The notes under the pieces are model-generated. The model had not been told where the DNA came from. It did no database searches and saw nothing but the letters and a program-made list of their open reading frames with translations. Source: an uncultured Bacteroides sp. (GTDB lineage Bacteria; Bacteroidota; Bacteroidia; Bacteroidales; Bacteroidaceae). Taken from it: 64,000 nucleotides of DNA. The translations under genes were made by a program, and so were the position numbers. Location of the stretch: contig CALUOR010000016.1 in assembly GCA_944322285.1 (NCBI GenBank), positions 1-64,000 on the forward strand, in the 5' to 3' direction. Position 1 is the first letter of the stretch. Each line of letters starts with the position of its first letter. Positions 18,410 to 29,107 of the stretch are shown piece after piece.

Positions 18410-20599
18410 ATGTCAAAGATGCGTTTTTTTGCCTTGCAGGAACTTGCAGGCCGCAAACCTCTGGAAGTGATCCCACCCTCCAACAAGCTGTCCGACTATT
18501 ACGGCAGCCATGTGTTCGACCGTAAAAAGATGCAAGAATACCTGCCCCGTGAAGCCTATCGGGCTGTAACGGACGCTATTGAAAAAGGCACCCCCATTAA
18601 CCGCGAAATGGCCGACCTGATAGCCGCCGGTATGAAAAACTGGGCCAAGTCGTTGGGCGTCACCCACTATACGCACTGGTTTCAGCCCTTAACGGACGGC
18701 ACGGCCGAGAAGCATGACGGATTCATTGAATTCGGTGAAGATGGAGGTGTCATTGAACGTTTCTCTGGAAAACTGCTCATTCAGCAAGAACCCGACGCAT
18801 CCAGTTTCCCTAACGGAGGTATCCGCAATACGTTCGAAGCCCGCGGATATACGGCATGGGATGTCAGTTCACCGGCATTCGTTGTAGACACGACGCTTTG
18901 CATTCCTACCATATTTATAGCCTACACCGGCGAAGCACTGGACTACAAAACTCCGTTGCTTAAAGCCCTGAATGCCGTGGACAAAGCGGCTACGGAAGTC
19001 TGCCAATTGTTCGACAAGAACATCAAGCGCGTATTTGCCAACTTGGGCTGGGAGCAGGAATATTTCTTGGTAGACTTGGCTTTATATAACGCTCGTCCGG
19101 ACCTTTGCCTGACCGGACGTACGTTGATGGGACATTCTTCCGCCAAAGACCAACAATTGGAAGACCATTATTTCGGCTCTATTCCCCCCCGCGTAACCGC
19201 TTTCATGAAAGAGCTAGAAATAGAATGCCACAAGCTGGGTATCCCCGTGAAGACCCGTCATAACGAAGTAGCACCCAATCAGTTTGAGCTGGCTCCCATC
19301 TTCGAAAATGTCAACTTGGCCAATGACCATAACCAGCTGGTGATGGACTTGATGAAACGCATCGCCCGAAAACATAACTTTGCCGTATTGCTCCACGAAA
19401 AGCCTTATAACGGAGTAAACGGAAGCGGCAAGCACAACAATTGGTCGCTTTGTACGGATACGGGCATCAACCTCTTTGGCCCAGGCAAAAATCCCAAAAC
19501 GAACATGCTGTTCCTTACTTTTTTGGTAAACGTGCTGATGATGGTGTACAAGAATCAGGACCTATTACGTGCTTCTATCGCCAGTGCAGGAAACAGCTAT
19601 CGCTTGGGAGCCAATGAAGCACCGCCGGCCATACTCTCCATTTTCCTAGGCAGGCAGCTCTCGGCTATCTTGGATGACATTGTGCAACAAGCCAACAGCA
19701 CCCAACTGGACGAAAAAGAGAAAACAACACTGAAACTGGGCATCGGCCGTATCCCTGAAATCCTATTGGATACTACCGACCGCAACCGCACATCCCCCTT
19801 TGCCTTTACCGGCAATCGATTCGAGTTCCGCGCTGCCGGTTCATCAGCTAATTGCGCAGGTGCCATGATAGCCATCAACGCAGCCATGGCCAATCAACTG
19901 AATGAATTCAAGGCATCAGTAGATAAACTGATGGAAGATGGCACAGCTAAAGATGAAGCAATTTTCCGTATTTTAAAGGAGAGTATCATGACTTCCGCCC
20001 CTATCCGCTTTGAAGGCGATGGCTATTCAGAAGCTTGGAAACAAGAAGCCGCACGCCGCGGACTGACTAACATTTGTCACGTGCCCGAAGCTCTGATGCA
20101 TTACGTGGACAACCAGTCGAAAGCCGTACTCATAGGTGAACACATCTTTAATGAAACCGAATTAAACAGCCGTCTCGAGGTAGAATTGGAGAAGTTTACC
20201 ATGAAAGTACAGATTGAAAGCCGCGTATTGGGCGACTTGGCTATCAACCACATCGTCCCCACAGCTGTCAGTTATCAAAACCGTCTGTTAGAGAATTTAC
20301 GAGGACTCAGAGAAACATTCTCATCGGAAGAATATGAAGAGCTAAGTGCCGACCGCAAAGAACTCATCCGCGAAATATCCCATCGGGTGACCTCCATCAA
20401 GATGCAGGTACGCCAGATGACCGAAGCCCGCAAAGTGGCCAACCACATGGACAATTATAAAGACCGTGCCTATGCCTATGAGGAAACCGTGCGTCCCTTC
20501 TTGGAAAGTATACGTGACCACATCGACCATTTAGAGATGGAAGTGGACGATGAGATATGGCCCTTGCCCAAGTATCGCGAGCTACTATTTACCAAATAA
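18410..20599 (+). CDS. glnN: Glutamine synthetase type III
   Basis: GSIII condenses ammonia with glutamate using ATP and is the main ammonium-assimilating form in Bacteroides. At 729 residues it has the length of this family, far longer than GSI (about 470). Typical blocks are visible: GLGWEQEYFLVD-like sequence near 220, NGSGKHNNWS near 345, and the FEFRAAGSSANCAGAM block near 485. A Crp/Fnr-type regulator follows downstream, but its promoter is separate. No adenylylation-type control is expected for GSIII. Confidence 0.97.
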   Translation: MSKMRFFALQELAGRKPLEVIPPSNKLSDYYGSHVFDRKKMQEYLPREAYRAVTDAIEKGTPINREMADLIAAGMKNWAKSLGVTHYTHWFQPLTDGTAEKHDGFIEFGEDGGVIERFSGKLLIQQEPDASSFPNGGIRNTFEARGYTAWDVSSPAFVVDTTLCIPTIFIAYTGEALDYKTPLLKALNAVDKAATEVCQLFDKNIKRVFANLGWEQEYFLVDLALYNARPDLCLTGRTLMGHSSAKDQQLEDHYFGSIPPRVTAFMKELEIECHKLGIPVKTRHNEVAPNQFELAPIFENVNLANDHNQLVMDLMKRIARKHNFAVLLHEKPYNGVNGSGKHNNWSLCTDTGINLFGPGKNPKTNMLFLTFLVNVLMMVYKNQDLLRASIASAGNSYRLGANEAPPAILSIFLGRQLSAILDDIVQQANSTQLDEKEKTTLKLGIGRIPEILLDTTDRNRTSPFAFTGNRFEFRAAGSSANCAGAMIAINAAMANQLNEFKASVDKLMEDGTAKDEAIFRILKESIMTSAPIRFEGDGYSEAWKQEAARRGLTNICHVPEALMHYVDNQSKAVLIGEHIFNETELNSRLEVELEKFTMKVQIESRVLGDLAINHIVPTAVSYQNRLLENLRGLRETFSSEEYEELSADRKELIREISHRVTSIKMQVRQMTEARKVANHMDNYKDRAYAYEETVRPFLESIRDHIDHLEMEVDDEIWPLPKYRELLFTK

Positions 20600-20607
20600 A
20601 CAAAATT

Positions 20608-20668
20608 AGCGGCTGATAAGTAACGTAAAAGGCATTACTCCTCCCTCAATCGCTACTTATTGGCCGCT
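20608..20668. terminator. Inverted repeat after glnN, possible terminator
   Basis: Positions 20608-20625 (AGCGGCTGATAAGTAACG) pair with 20651-20668 (CGCTACTTATTGGCCGCT) with three mismatches, leaving a 25-nt loop. There is no T-run, so factor-independent termination is uncertain. Confidence 0.45.
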
Positions 20669-20727
20669 TAACACGAAAAATACTGCACATTTTTATCACA
20701 AATATGCAATATATTATTTTTTTTTGC

Positions 20728-20735
20728 TACTTTTG
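20728..20735 (+). promoter_or_regulatory. Candidate -7 box for the Crp/Fnr regulator
   Basis: TACTTTTG matches TAnnTTTG and is 28 bp before the ATG at 20764. A T-rich tract lies just upstream. Confidence 0.5.
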
Positions 20736-20763
20736 TGCTATATAACACAGTTTTGCAGCAGTT

Positions 20764-21465
20764 ATGGTAAAAATAAACTTGTCTGAAATCAAAGTTCCGG
20801 AGTTGATAGCCGACATGTGGTCTCCACTGAATGATGAACAGCGTGAGTATCTTTCGCAACATTTCACTCTACAAAATTATAAGAAAAACGAGGTGATACA
20901 TTGTGAAGGCGAAACCCCTACCCACTTGATGTGTCTGCTTTATGGAAAAGTAAAGATTTACAAAGACGGTGTAGGAGGACGAAGCCAGATCATCCGCATG
21001 ATAAAGCCTGTTGAATATTTTGGTTACCGTGCTTACTTCTCTGGAGATGATTACATTACTGCTGCTGCTGCTTTTGAACCCTCCATTATTTGCCAGATTC
21101 CGTTGGAAGTCATTACCAATCTCATCTCACAAAATAACGGGCTAGCCATGTTCTTTATCCGACAATTATCCAAAGACCTTGGCGTAGCCGATGAGCGTAC
21201 CGTCAATTTAACCCAGAAGCATATTCGTGGCCGCTTGGCAGAGTCCCTGTTATTCTTAAAAGAAAATTATGGCTTGGAAGAAGACGGCTCCACGCTTAGT
21301 ATCTATTTATCCCGTGAGGACCTTGCAAACCTCTCCAATATGACCACATCCAATGCAATACGCACCCTATCACAATTCGCTGCTGAGAAGCTGATAGCCA
21401 TTGACGGGCGTAAAATTAAACTAATAGATGAGGAGAAACTTAAGAAAATAAGCAAAATAGGGTGA
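20764..21465 (+). CDS. Crp/Fnr family transcription regulator
   Basis: This 233-residue regulator has an N-terminal cyclic-nucleotide-binding-like beta-roll (residues 25-135) and a C-terminal winged helix. The latter includes the recognition-type sequence LSREDLANLSNMTTSNAIRTLSQF at about 180-203. I see no cysteine cluster for an Fnr iron-sulfur centre and no clear cAMP phosphate-binding RxS motif, so the signal it senses is unknown. It is transcribed alone, between glnN and a bidirectional terminator shared with proS. Confidence 0.92.
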   Translation: MVKINLSEIKVPELIADMWSPLNDEQREYLSQHFTLQNYKKNEVIHCEGETPTHLMCLLYGKVKIYKDGVGGRSQIIRMIKPVEYFGYRAYFSGDDYITAAAAFEPSIICQIPLEVITNLISQNNGLAMFFIRQLSKDLGVADERTVNLTQKHIRGRLAESLLFLKENYGLEEDGSTLSIYLSREDLANLSNMTTSNAIRTLSQFAAEKLIAIDGRKIKLIDEEKLKKISKIG

Positions 21466-21492
21466 TTTAGAATAGCAAATACTGCTATATTT

Positions 21493-21540
21493 AAAGAGAG
21501 GGTGTGTCAATTGTATTGTATCTTGACACACCCTCTCTTT
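21493..21540. terminator. Bidirectional terminator, Crp gene and proS
   Basis: An 18-bp perfect stem, AAAGAGAGGGTGTGTCAA (21493-21510) with its complement at 21523-21540, closes a 12-nt loop. A-rich and T-rich flanks on the two sides suit termination of both converging genes. Confidence 0.9.
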
Positions 21541-21561
21541 TATTATTCTACTCTTAAGTTC

Positions 21562-23055
21562 TTAATACGAACGGGCAAAAATTACACGACATGCAGAAGG
21601 CTTACCTGTCACCATACATTTTCCTGGCTCTTTATCTCCGGGCACAAAAGAATCAAACGGGATACAACGAATAGTCGCCTTGGTTTCTTCTTTAATCTTT
21701 TCTTCAGTTTCGGTTGTACCATCCCAATGAGCTAAGATAAATCCACCTTCTTCAATTTTCTCCTTAAACTCATCGTAAGTATCCACCGTTGTAATACGGC
21801 TATTGCGATAAGTCAAAGCTTTCTTGTAAATATTAGATTGAATGTCTTCGAGCAAATCTTTTACATATTCTTCGATGCCTTCACATGAACGGGTTTCCTT
21901 CTCTAGCGTGTCGCGGCGCATCACCTCTACCGTATTGTTTTCAAGGTCACGGCCTCCCATCACCAAACGTACAGGCACGCCCTTCACTTCATAATCAGCA
22001 AATTTAAAGCCTGGACGTTTGTTGTCTGCATTGTCATACTTCACAGAAATTCCCATTGCTTTCAAACGTGCAACAATACCCGTCACTTTTTCATCAATCT
22101 TGCTCAGCATTTCGGCATTTTTATAGATAGGCACGATAACTACCTGTATCGGAGCCAAATGTGGCGGGAGTACAAGACCATTATCGTCAGAGTGTGTCAT
22201 AATCAAAGCACCCATCAAACGGGTAGATACCCCCCACGAGGTAGCCCAAACATACTCTAGCTTGTTTTCCTTGTTGACGAATTGCACATCAAACGCCTTG
22301 GCAAAATTTTGACCCAAGAAGTGCGAAGTTCCGCTCTGCAATGCTTTACCATCTTGCATCATTGCCTCAATGGTGTAGGTATTCAATGCTCCGGCAAAAC
22401 GTTCGTTGGCTGATTTCACGCCTTTGATAACCGGAACAGCCATGTACTTCTCAGCGAAGTCCGCATATACATTCAGCATTTTCACGGCTTCAGCCTCTGC
22501 TTCTTCTTTTGTGGCGTGGGCAGTATGCCCTTCTTGCCACAAAAATTCAGCTGTACGAAGGAACAGACGTGTACGCATTTCCCAGCGGAAGACATTCGCC
22601 CACTGATTGCACAAAATAGGCAGATCGCGATAGGAATTAATCCAGTTTTTATATGTATTCCAGATAATAGTTTCAGAAGTAGGACGGATAATCAATTCTT
22701 CCTCCAACTTGGCCGCAGGATCTACTACCACTCCTCCACCATTCGGGTCATTTTTCAAACGATAGTGGGTAACTACAGCACATTCCTTGGCAAAGCCTTC
22801 TACGTGTTCGGCCTCACGGCTAAGGAATGACTTCGGAATGAGCAATGGGAAATAAGCATTCACGTGACCAGTCTCTTTAAACATCTCGTCCAGTTGACGT
22901 TGCATTTTCTCCCAAATGGCGTATCCGTAAGGTTTGATAACCATACATCCACGCACGGCCGACTGCTCAGCAAGGTCGGCCTTGACTACCAACTCGTTAT
23001 ACCACTGAGAATAATTCTCACTGCGTTTGGTAAGGTCTTTCAGTTCTACTGCCAT
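21562..23055 (-). CDS. proS: Prolyl-tRNA synthetase
   Basis: This class II synthetase charges tRNA-Pro. At 497 residues it is the short archaeal/eukaryote-like ProS without the editing insertion between motifs 2 and 3. The sequence carries [10 protein letters not shown] (motif 2 region) near residue 125, the [12 protein letters not shown] block near 170, and an anticodon-binding domain in the C-terminal third. It ends FARSY, the conserved C-terminus of this form. It lies downstream of a tRNA operon that itself includes tRNA-Pro, but a terminator separates them. Confidence 0.96.
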   Translation of the reverse strand: MAVELKDLTKRSENYSQWYNELVVKADLAEQSAVRGCMVIKPYGYAIWEKMQRQLDEMFKETGHVNAYFPLLIPKSFLSREAEHVEGFAKECAVVTHYRLKNDPNGGGVVVDPAAKLEEELIIRPTSETIIWNTYKNWINSYRDLPILCNQWANVFRWEMRTRLFLRTAEFLWQEGHTAHATKEEAEAEAVKMLNVYADFAEKYMAVPVIKGVKSANERFAGALNTYTIEAMMQDGKALQSGTSHFLGQNFAKAFDVQFVNKENKLEYVWATSWGVSTRLMGALIMTHSDDNGLVLPPHLAPIQVVIVPIYKNAEMLSKIDEKVTGIVARLKAMGISVKYDNADNKRPGFKFADYEVKGVPVRLVMGGRDLENNTVEVMRRDTLEKETRSCEGIEEYVKDLLEDIQSNIYKKALTYRNSRITTVDTYDEFKEKIEEGGFILAHWDGTTETEEKIKEETKATIRCIPFDSFVPGDKEPGKCMVTGKPSACRVIFARSY

Positions 23056-23093
23056 TGTATTCTATGTTTTTTAAGTTTCTATATTCTTATATC

Positions 23094-23124
23094 AAAAAAA
23101 GCAGCCACATTCCCATGTAACTGC
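23094..23124 (-). terminator. Terminator of the tRNA operon
   Basis: On the minus strand GCAGTTACAT-GGGA-ATGTGGCTGC (23124-23101) forms a hairpin and is followed by a run of seven T (23100-23094). It lies just after tRNA-Gly and before proS. Confidence 0.8.
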
Positions 23125-23138
23125 CTGATTATCAAATG

Positions 23139-23211
23139 AGCGGCAAGCGGGACTCGAACCCGTGACCCTCAGCTTGGGAAGCTGATGCTCTACCAACTGA
23201 GCTACTGCCGC
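23139..23211 (-). tRNA. tRNA-Gly (anticodon CCC)
   Basis: A full cloverleaf is visible: acceptor GCGGCAG/TTGCCGC, D-arm with AGTTGGTA, anticodon loop TTCCCAA, T-loop TTCGAGT, and discriminator U, as in bacterial tRNA-Gly. CCA is not encoded. It is the last gene of the three-tRNA operon. Confidence 0.95.
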
Positions 23212-23268
23212 CTGTCGAAGTTGTCTGACTATCCTCTCTTGTTTCTCTCGAAACCCGGATTCAACTTG

Positions 23269-23343
23269 TCGGGGTAGCGGGATTCGAACCCACGACCCCC
23301 TGCTCCCAAAGCAGGTGCGCTAACCGGACTGCGCTACACCCCG
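23269..23343 (-). tRNA. tRNA-Pro (anticodon TGG)
   Basis: The acceptor stem CGGGGTG/TACCCCG, anticodon loop TTTGGGA, T-loop TTCGAAT and discriminator A define tRNA-Pro. The C1-G72 acceptor pair is typical of prolyl tRNAs. It is the middle gene of the operon. Confidence 0.95.
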
Positions 23344-23365
23344 TTCCAATTCATTTAATTCATTG

Positions 23366-23438
23366 TACACCCTCAGGGATTCGAACCCTGGACCCACTGA
23401 TTAAGAGTCAGTTGCTCTACCAACTGAGCTAAGAGTGC
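23366..23438 (-). tRNA. tRNA-Lys (anticodon CTT)
   Basis: The acceptor GCACTCT/AGGGTGT includes G-U pairs. The anticodon loop CTCTTAA gives CTT, the T-loop is TTCGAAT and the discriminator is A. It is the first gene after the operon promoter. Confidence 0.94.
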
Positions 23439-23462
23439 CTTTCATTTTTCCGTTTGCGGGTG

Positions 23463-23493
23463 CAAAGGTAGTTTTTTTATCCTAATCGGCAAA
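23463..23493 (-). promoter_or_regulatory. Promoter of the Lys-Pro-Gly tRNA operon
   Basis: TTTG (23493-23490) is followed after 19 bp by TACCTTTG (23470-23463) on the minus strand. The predicted start is about 18 bases before tRNA-Lys. Confidence 0.7.
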
Positions 23494-23530
23494 CTTATTT
23501 CTCTTTTTTTTCGATGAAACCGTAGTATTT

Positions 23531-24334
23531 TTACTCAAACTCGTAAAGTTCGGAAGGTGTGGTGCGTTTTAAAGCACAGAGTTGTACGTCCCGCCCCACT
23601 TCAATGCCTTTCTCGCGAAGTTTCCATTCTACGGTTTTATAAGCCAACTCTGGGTGATTGTTCTCCCGGCTCAGATGGCACAACCAAATATAGCGTAGGC
23701 GATTCGTAAAATGTTCCGCCAGGAAAGTGGCCGTATCCGCATTGCTCATGTGGCCGGTGCGACTAGCAATCCGCTCTTTCAGATAAGCCGAATAAGGACC
23801 CATGCGCAACATTTCCTCATCATAATTCGCTTCCAATATCAAATAATTGGCTCTACATATATATTGAGCCGCTATTGGAGTTATCTCTCCCAAATCTGTA
23901 AGGAATGCAAAGCTCTTTCCGTCCACTTCGATAAAATAGCCCACATTGTCTATTCCGTCGTGGGGAACCTCGAAGGATTCAATGAGGAAGTCTTCCAACT
24001 GCATAGGTTGCTGTTTTTCCAAATAGCGTACTGATGTATGAAGCTTCTCGGTAACACAATAACTTTTGTTAATGCCTTTGTGGATAAGAGAGGTAGAGTA
24101 GATAGGTATGTTCAATTTTTCACCCAATCCACCTACAGCTTTGATGTGGTCGGCATGGTCGTGGGTGATAAACACCGCACGAATTGTTTCCATTGCGATA
24201 TCATGTTCCTTTAATACCTTTCTGATAGTGCGCATCGCAATACCTGCATCTATCAATATTCCATATTTCTCTGTGCCCAAGTAATAGCAATTCCCGCTGC
24301 TTCCACTTGCCAGACTTATAAATCGTATTTTCAT
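23531..24334 (-). CDS. MBL-fold metallohydrolase, WalJ/YycJ-like
   Basis: This 267-residue cytoplasmic protein has the metallo-beta-lactamase metal motif THDHADH (His58, Asp59, His60, Asp62, His63) and further ligands in LTDLGE and in the WLCHLSRENN region. It resembles WalJ/YycJ, a nuclease-like member of the family linked in Gram-positives to DNA metabolism. The start LASGSSGNCYYLG is diagnostic for this group. It is the only gene behind its promoter, and the physiological substrate is unknown. Confidence 0.9.
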   Translation of the reverse strand: MKIRFISLASGSSGNCYYLGTEKYGILIDAGIAMRTIRKVLKEHDIAMETIRAVFITHDHADHIKAVGGLGEKLNIPIYSTSLIHKGINKSYCVTEKLHTSVRYLEKQQPMQLEDFLIESFEVPHDGIDNVGYFIEVDGKSFAFLTDLGEITPIAAQYICRANYLILEANYDEEMLRMGPYSAYLKERIASRTGHMSNADTATFLAEHFTNRLRYIWLCHLSRENNHPELAYKTVEWKLREKGIEVGRDVQLCALKRTTPSELYEFE

Positions 24335-24386
24335 TGCAATTTGTTTCTAATAGCTCGTTTCAGTAGTTTGTTTCTGAAAAAGCGCA

Positions 24387-24416
24387 CAAAGATAGCAAAA
24401 AAATACCAATAAACAA
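24387..24416 (-). promoter_or_regulatory. Promoter of the MBL-fold gene
   Basis: TTG (24416-24414) and TATCTTTG (24394-24387) are separated by 19 bp on the minus strand. The start codon is about 50 bp further on. Confidence 0.6.
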
Positions 24417-24419
24417 GAT

Positions 24420-25799
24420 TTAGCCCTTTAGAGTTAATCCTGCCTCTTGGCGCTTCATTTCCCACAACACGCCCAGCGATAGTGGAATGGCCAACAGGAA
24501 GGTGAACAAGTCTGACACCGCCTGACACATCTCCACACCCTGTAACCCCCAAAAATGAGGCAATATAAAGATAAAAGGCACAAAGAATAATCCTTGCCGG
24601 GCGGAAGACAATATAGTGGCACGCACAGATTTACGGATAGTCTGCAACATCATGTTACTAATAATCGTGAATGCGCCCAACGGGTAGGCTATGAGCTGCC
24701 AACGAAGGGCATTCGCCCCCGTAGCTACCACATCGGGGTCTCCCTTGCGGAATAATTCTACAATCTCTTCGGCATAGCCATAACCCACCACAGCGCATAC
24801 GACGAAGAATACTACCCCGATGCGCACACAAAACCAGAAGCCTTGGCGCACCCGGGCATAAAGCCCCGCCCCATAGCTGAAGCCGCACATGGGCTGAAAG
24901 CCTTGTCCGAAACCGATAAGAAAAGAATTGATAAACATGCCGATACGTGACACAATAGACATACCCGCAATGGCCGCATCGCCATATCCCCCGGCTGCAA
25001 CATTAAGCAAGATAGTGCTGATGCTGGCCAATCCTTGTCGGGTGAGCGAAGGAGTGCCTCCGCCTATAATTTCTTTTATATACATCCATGTAGGAGTGAA
25101 TTTCTTATAACGGATAGCTAAGTTTCCACCTCGATAGGTCATATAAAGTAATAGAGCAAAGCTACATATTTGGCTCAATACGGTAGCCAAGGCCGCACCC
25201 GCCACACCCATGTTGAATACAAAGATGAACAAGGGATCTAATGCCACATTAAGCACTGCCCCACTCACAATGCCCACCATGGCATAGGCCGCATTACCCT
25301 GAAAGCGCATCTGATTATTAAGCACCAGTGAAGAGGCCATAAAAGGCGTGCCTAGTAAGATGATGCCCAAGTATTGCTCCGTATAAGGCAAGATGGTCGG
25401 GGTAGAGCCTAACAGGATGGAGAGCGGTGTAAGAAACACAAGCCCCAGCACTGTTAAAATGCATCCTGTGAAGAAAGCCATGAAAAAGCCCGTAGCCGCC
25501 ATTTTCTCCGCATTGGACACGTCTTTCGCACCCAAACGGCGCGAAATATAATTGCCCGACCCATGCCCAAAGAAAAATCCTACAGCCTGAATGATGGACA
25601 TCAATGAGAATACGATGCCAACGGCCGCCGTACTTTGGGTGTCTATCTTTCCCACAAAGTAGGTGTCGGCCATGTTATAAAACGAAGTCACTAACATGCT
25701 GATGATAGTGGGCACGGCCAATCGCGTAATTAATCGCGGTATAGGAGCCGAAGTCAATTGCTCATAATTCTCTTTGGCTGTATGATGATGGAGATGCAC
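24420..25799 (-). CDS. MATE family efflux transporter
   Basis: This 459-residue protein has about 12 membrane segments in two repeats of six, the MatE layout. Such pumps export drugs or metabolites by Na+ or H+ antiport. The start PRLITRLAVPTIISMLVTSFYNMADTYFVG is typical, with the conserved loop between helices 1 and 2. The frame begins with GTG at 25799; there is no ATG before the first helix. It is 15 bp downstream of the FecE-like ATPase gene and probably shares its transcript. The substrate is unknown. Confidence 0.92.
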   Translation of the reverse strand: MHLHHHTAKENYEQLTSAPIPRLITRLAVPTIISMLVTSFYNMADTYFVGKIDTQSTAAVGIVFSLMSIIQAVGFFFGHGSGNYISRRLGAKDVSNAEKMAATGFFMAFFTGCILTVLGLVFLTPLSILLGSTPTILPYTEQYLGIILLGTPFMASSLVLNNQMRFQGNAAYAMVGIVSGAVLNVALDPLFIFVFNMGVAGAALATVLSQICSFALLLYMTYRGGNLAIRYKKFTPTWMYIKEIIGGGTPSLTRQGLASISTILLNVAAGGYGDAAIAGMSIVSRIGMFINSFLIGFGQGFQPMCGFSYGAGLYARVRQGFWFCVRIGVVFFVVCAVVGYGYAEEIVELFRKGDPDVVATGANALRWQLIAYPLGAFTIISNMMLQTIRKSVRATILSSARQGLFFVPFIFILPHFWGLQGVEMCQAVSDLFTFLLAIPLSLGVLWEMKRQEAGLTLKG

Positions 25800-25814
25800 T
25801 TTTCTATTAAATAA

Positions 25815-26831
25815 TTATAGGTTATATTGTATTCTTCTTATCCATTCAATGATTTCACTGATGGTGAAGACTTCGTTCACATGTCCTCCTGGCGCATGCA
25901 GAAGAAAAGGGCCTTTGTTTTGTCCCACATCAATATAATAGTCAGACTCCACCTCTCTGCGAGCATCTACCCCATTACGAAGCAAAGCTTTGCGCACCAT
26001 ATTATAAATTCGTCCCTCACCGACTAATTTTATTTTCCCGGTGCAAGCGTACTCCACTCGAAAAAGCCCCGTATTCCTGTCGAAGATTACTCCCTCGCGT
26101 GTGAAGAAGTGCTCCAAGCTACTATCCAATGCCAAGTCTTCTGGCGTACCTACATTTATCCCCATGGCTTTGTCCATCAGCCAAAGTTTGTCCGCTATCT
26201 GCAAAGCCAGCTCCAAGTCATGTGTGGAGAGGTAGATGGTTTTCCCCGTAGCGCGGCTCAGGCGCTGAAGCAATTGCATCATTTCCACTTTGCTGGGAAA
26301 GTCGAGGAAAGCCGTAGGTTCGTCCAAAAGAATCACCGGAGTTTCCTGTGCCAAAGCCTTAGCTATCATTACTTTCTGGCGTTCGCCATCACTCAGGGTA
26401 TCCGCCATGCGGTCTGCCAAATGGGTTATGCCTACCAAGTCCATAGCGCGACCTACCTTTTCATTATCCTCACCCGACAAAGTCCCCCAGAATCCTGTGT
26501 ACGGACTACGTCCCAACCCTACGAGGTCGCGCACGGACAAGCCCCGCAAATCGCCTCTATCGGTAAGCACCACGCTCAACACCGTGGCCAACCGGCCGGA
26601 CGTATATCCCGAAATTTCTTCTCCAGCTATGTAGATGTCCCCCTCCAGTTTGGGCTGAAAGCCTGAAAGCGTGCGCAACAAGGTGGACTTTCCCACTCCA
26701 TTGGCACCCAGCAGGCAAGTGAGTTCGCCCCCGTAAATGTCGGCCGATATGCCGGAAGCCACACGCTTCACTCCGTGCCGGGACGCATACCCTATGGCAA
26801 GATTGGTTATATGTATAGTAGGTTGATTCAC
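25815..26831 (-). CDS. FecE-like ABC transporter ATPase with C-terminal extension
   Basis: This 338-residue protein resembles the ATPases of siderophore, haem or vitamin B12 importers. Walker A GANGVGKST is at 42-50, the signature is LSDGERQ at 146-152 (Asp replaces the usual second Gly), Walker B LLDEP is near 168-172, and the switch His lies in STHDLELA. Residues beyond 245 form an extra domain of about 95 residues that ordinary FecE proteins lack. No permease or binding-protein gene is adjacent, and the next gene is a MATE pump. It starts with GTG at 26831 after AAGGAG. Partners must be encoded elsewhere. Confidence 0.88.
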   Translation of the reverse strand: MNQPTIHITNLAIGYASRHGVKRVASGISADIYGGELTCLLGANGVGKSTLLRTLSGFQPKLEGDIYIAGEEISGYTSGRLATVLSVVLTDRGDLRGLSVRDLVGLGRSPYTGFWGTLSGEDNEKVGRAMDLVGITHLADRMADTLSDGERQKVMIAKALAQETPVILLDEPTAFLDFPSKVEMMQLLQRLSRATGKTIYLSTHDLELALQIADKLWLMDKAMGINVGTPEDLALDSSLEHFFTREGVIFDRNTGLFRVEYACTGKIKLVGEGRIYNMVRKALLRNGVDARREVESDYYIDVGQNKGPFLLHAPGGHVNEVFTISEIIEWIRRIQYNL

Positions 26832-26862
26832 GATGCTGACAAATCTCCTTAAAAAATCCCTG

Positions 26863-26894
26863 CAAATTTAGTTGAAAGTGCGGAATATCCCAAA
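26863..26894 (-). promoter_or_regulatory. Promoter of the ABC ATPase-MATE pair
   Basis: TTTG (26894-26891), a 20-bp spacer and TAAATTTG (26870-26863) on the minus strand match the Bacteroidetes consensus closely. Confidence 0.65.
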
Positions 26895-27062
26895 AATCAA
26901 GGTGTGAAAAACTTCTCCTGTCTCTCTTTCGCAAAGGCCGCGCCAATGTCCCGCAAAGGTTTAGACAAGGCCAAACAAAGGTTTTTCGAAGATTATAGTG
27001 TTCCATATACACCCATCAAAGTTCAAATTAGTATAATCATTGAAAAAAAACGTGTTAGAGGG

Positions 27063-27093
27063 GTTGCTGTATTACGAATTGTTTCTAAATTTG
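27063..27093 (+). promoter_or_regulatory. Promoter of the ATP synthase operon
   Basis: GTTG (27063-27066) is followed after 19 bp by TAAATTTG (27086-27093). The predicted untranslated leader of atpD is about 70 bases. The rest of the 26895-27168 spacer shows nothing else recognisable. Confidence 0.65.
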
Positions 27094-27156
27094 CAAGGCA
27101 AGTAAGAGAAAAACTTGCTCAAAAAGGCTTGAGTAAACAATTATAGTTTTAGATAA

Positions 27157-28692
<1,536 letters not shown>

Positions 28693-28809
28693 AATAAATG
28701 ATGAGTGAAAAATGAAGAATTAAGAATGAAGAAGCCTCAAGTGAACGATGAAAAATTCTTCATTTTGCGCAAAGCGCAATTCTTCATTCTTCATAAAAAA
28801 TTGTAGACA
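28693..28809. repeat. Hairpin-forming repeat in the atpD-atpC spacer
   Basis: AAGAATGAAGAA (28722-28733) is complementary to TTCTTCATTCTT (28780-28791), and TTGCGC-AAA-GCGCAA (28765-28779) forms a tight inner hairpin. The TGAAGAATTAAGAATGAAG motif resembles sequence at 306-340 and 34719-34740. The element could tune the expression of beta relative to epsilon, or be a neutral dispersed repeat. Confidence 0.55.
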
Positions 28810-29055
28810 ATGAACGGATTGCAACTGACTATCATATCGCCTGAGAAAGAGCTCTTCCAAGGCGAAGTGCGACGGGTTACCCTGCCAGGTATTATGGGTT
28901 CATTTACCATCCTGCCCCATCATGCCCCGGTGGTGTCTTCGCTCAGTGCGGGAAAAGTGGCTTACGTGAAAACGAACGGCACGGAGGAAACCTTCGAGAT
29001 ACATGGAGGCTTCATCGAAATGAACAGCAACCAAGTGTCAGTCTGCATTGACTGA
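28810..29055 (+). CDS. atpC: ATP synthase subunit epsilon
   Basis: This 81-residue epsilon subunit contains only the N-terminal beta-sandwich (LTIISPEKELFQGEVRRVTLPG, GSFTILPHHAPVVSSL). It lacks the C-terminal helical hairpin that inhibits ATP hydrolysis in longer bacterial epsilons. The short form is usual in Bacteroidetes. It follows atpD after a 117-bp repeat-bearing spacer. Confidence 0.95.
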   Translation: MNGLQLTIISPEKELFQGEVRRVTLPGIMGSFTILPHHAPVVSSLSAGKVAYVKTNGTEETFEIHGGFIEMNSNQVSVCID

Positions 29056-29107
29056 TACCGATGGAAGCACTTTGAAAAACAAGAACCTTATTAACCGACA
29101 TAGAGAC

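Noticed and set aside
29048-29107. Longer TTG start for the small ATP synthase operon protein
   Set aside because: It would overlap the end of atpC and add a polar segment without family-like features. The ATG at 29108 precedes the first membrane helix directly.
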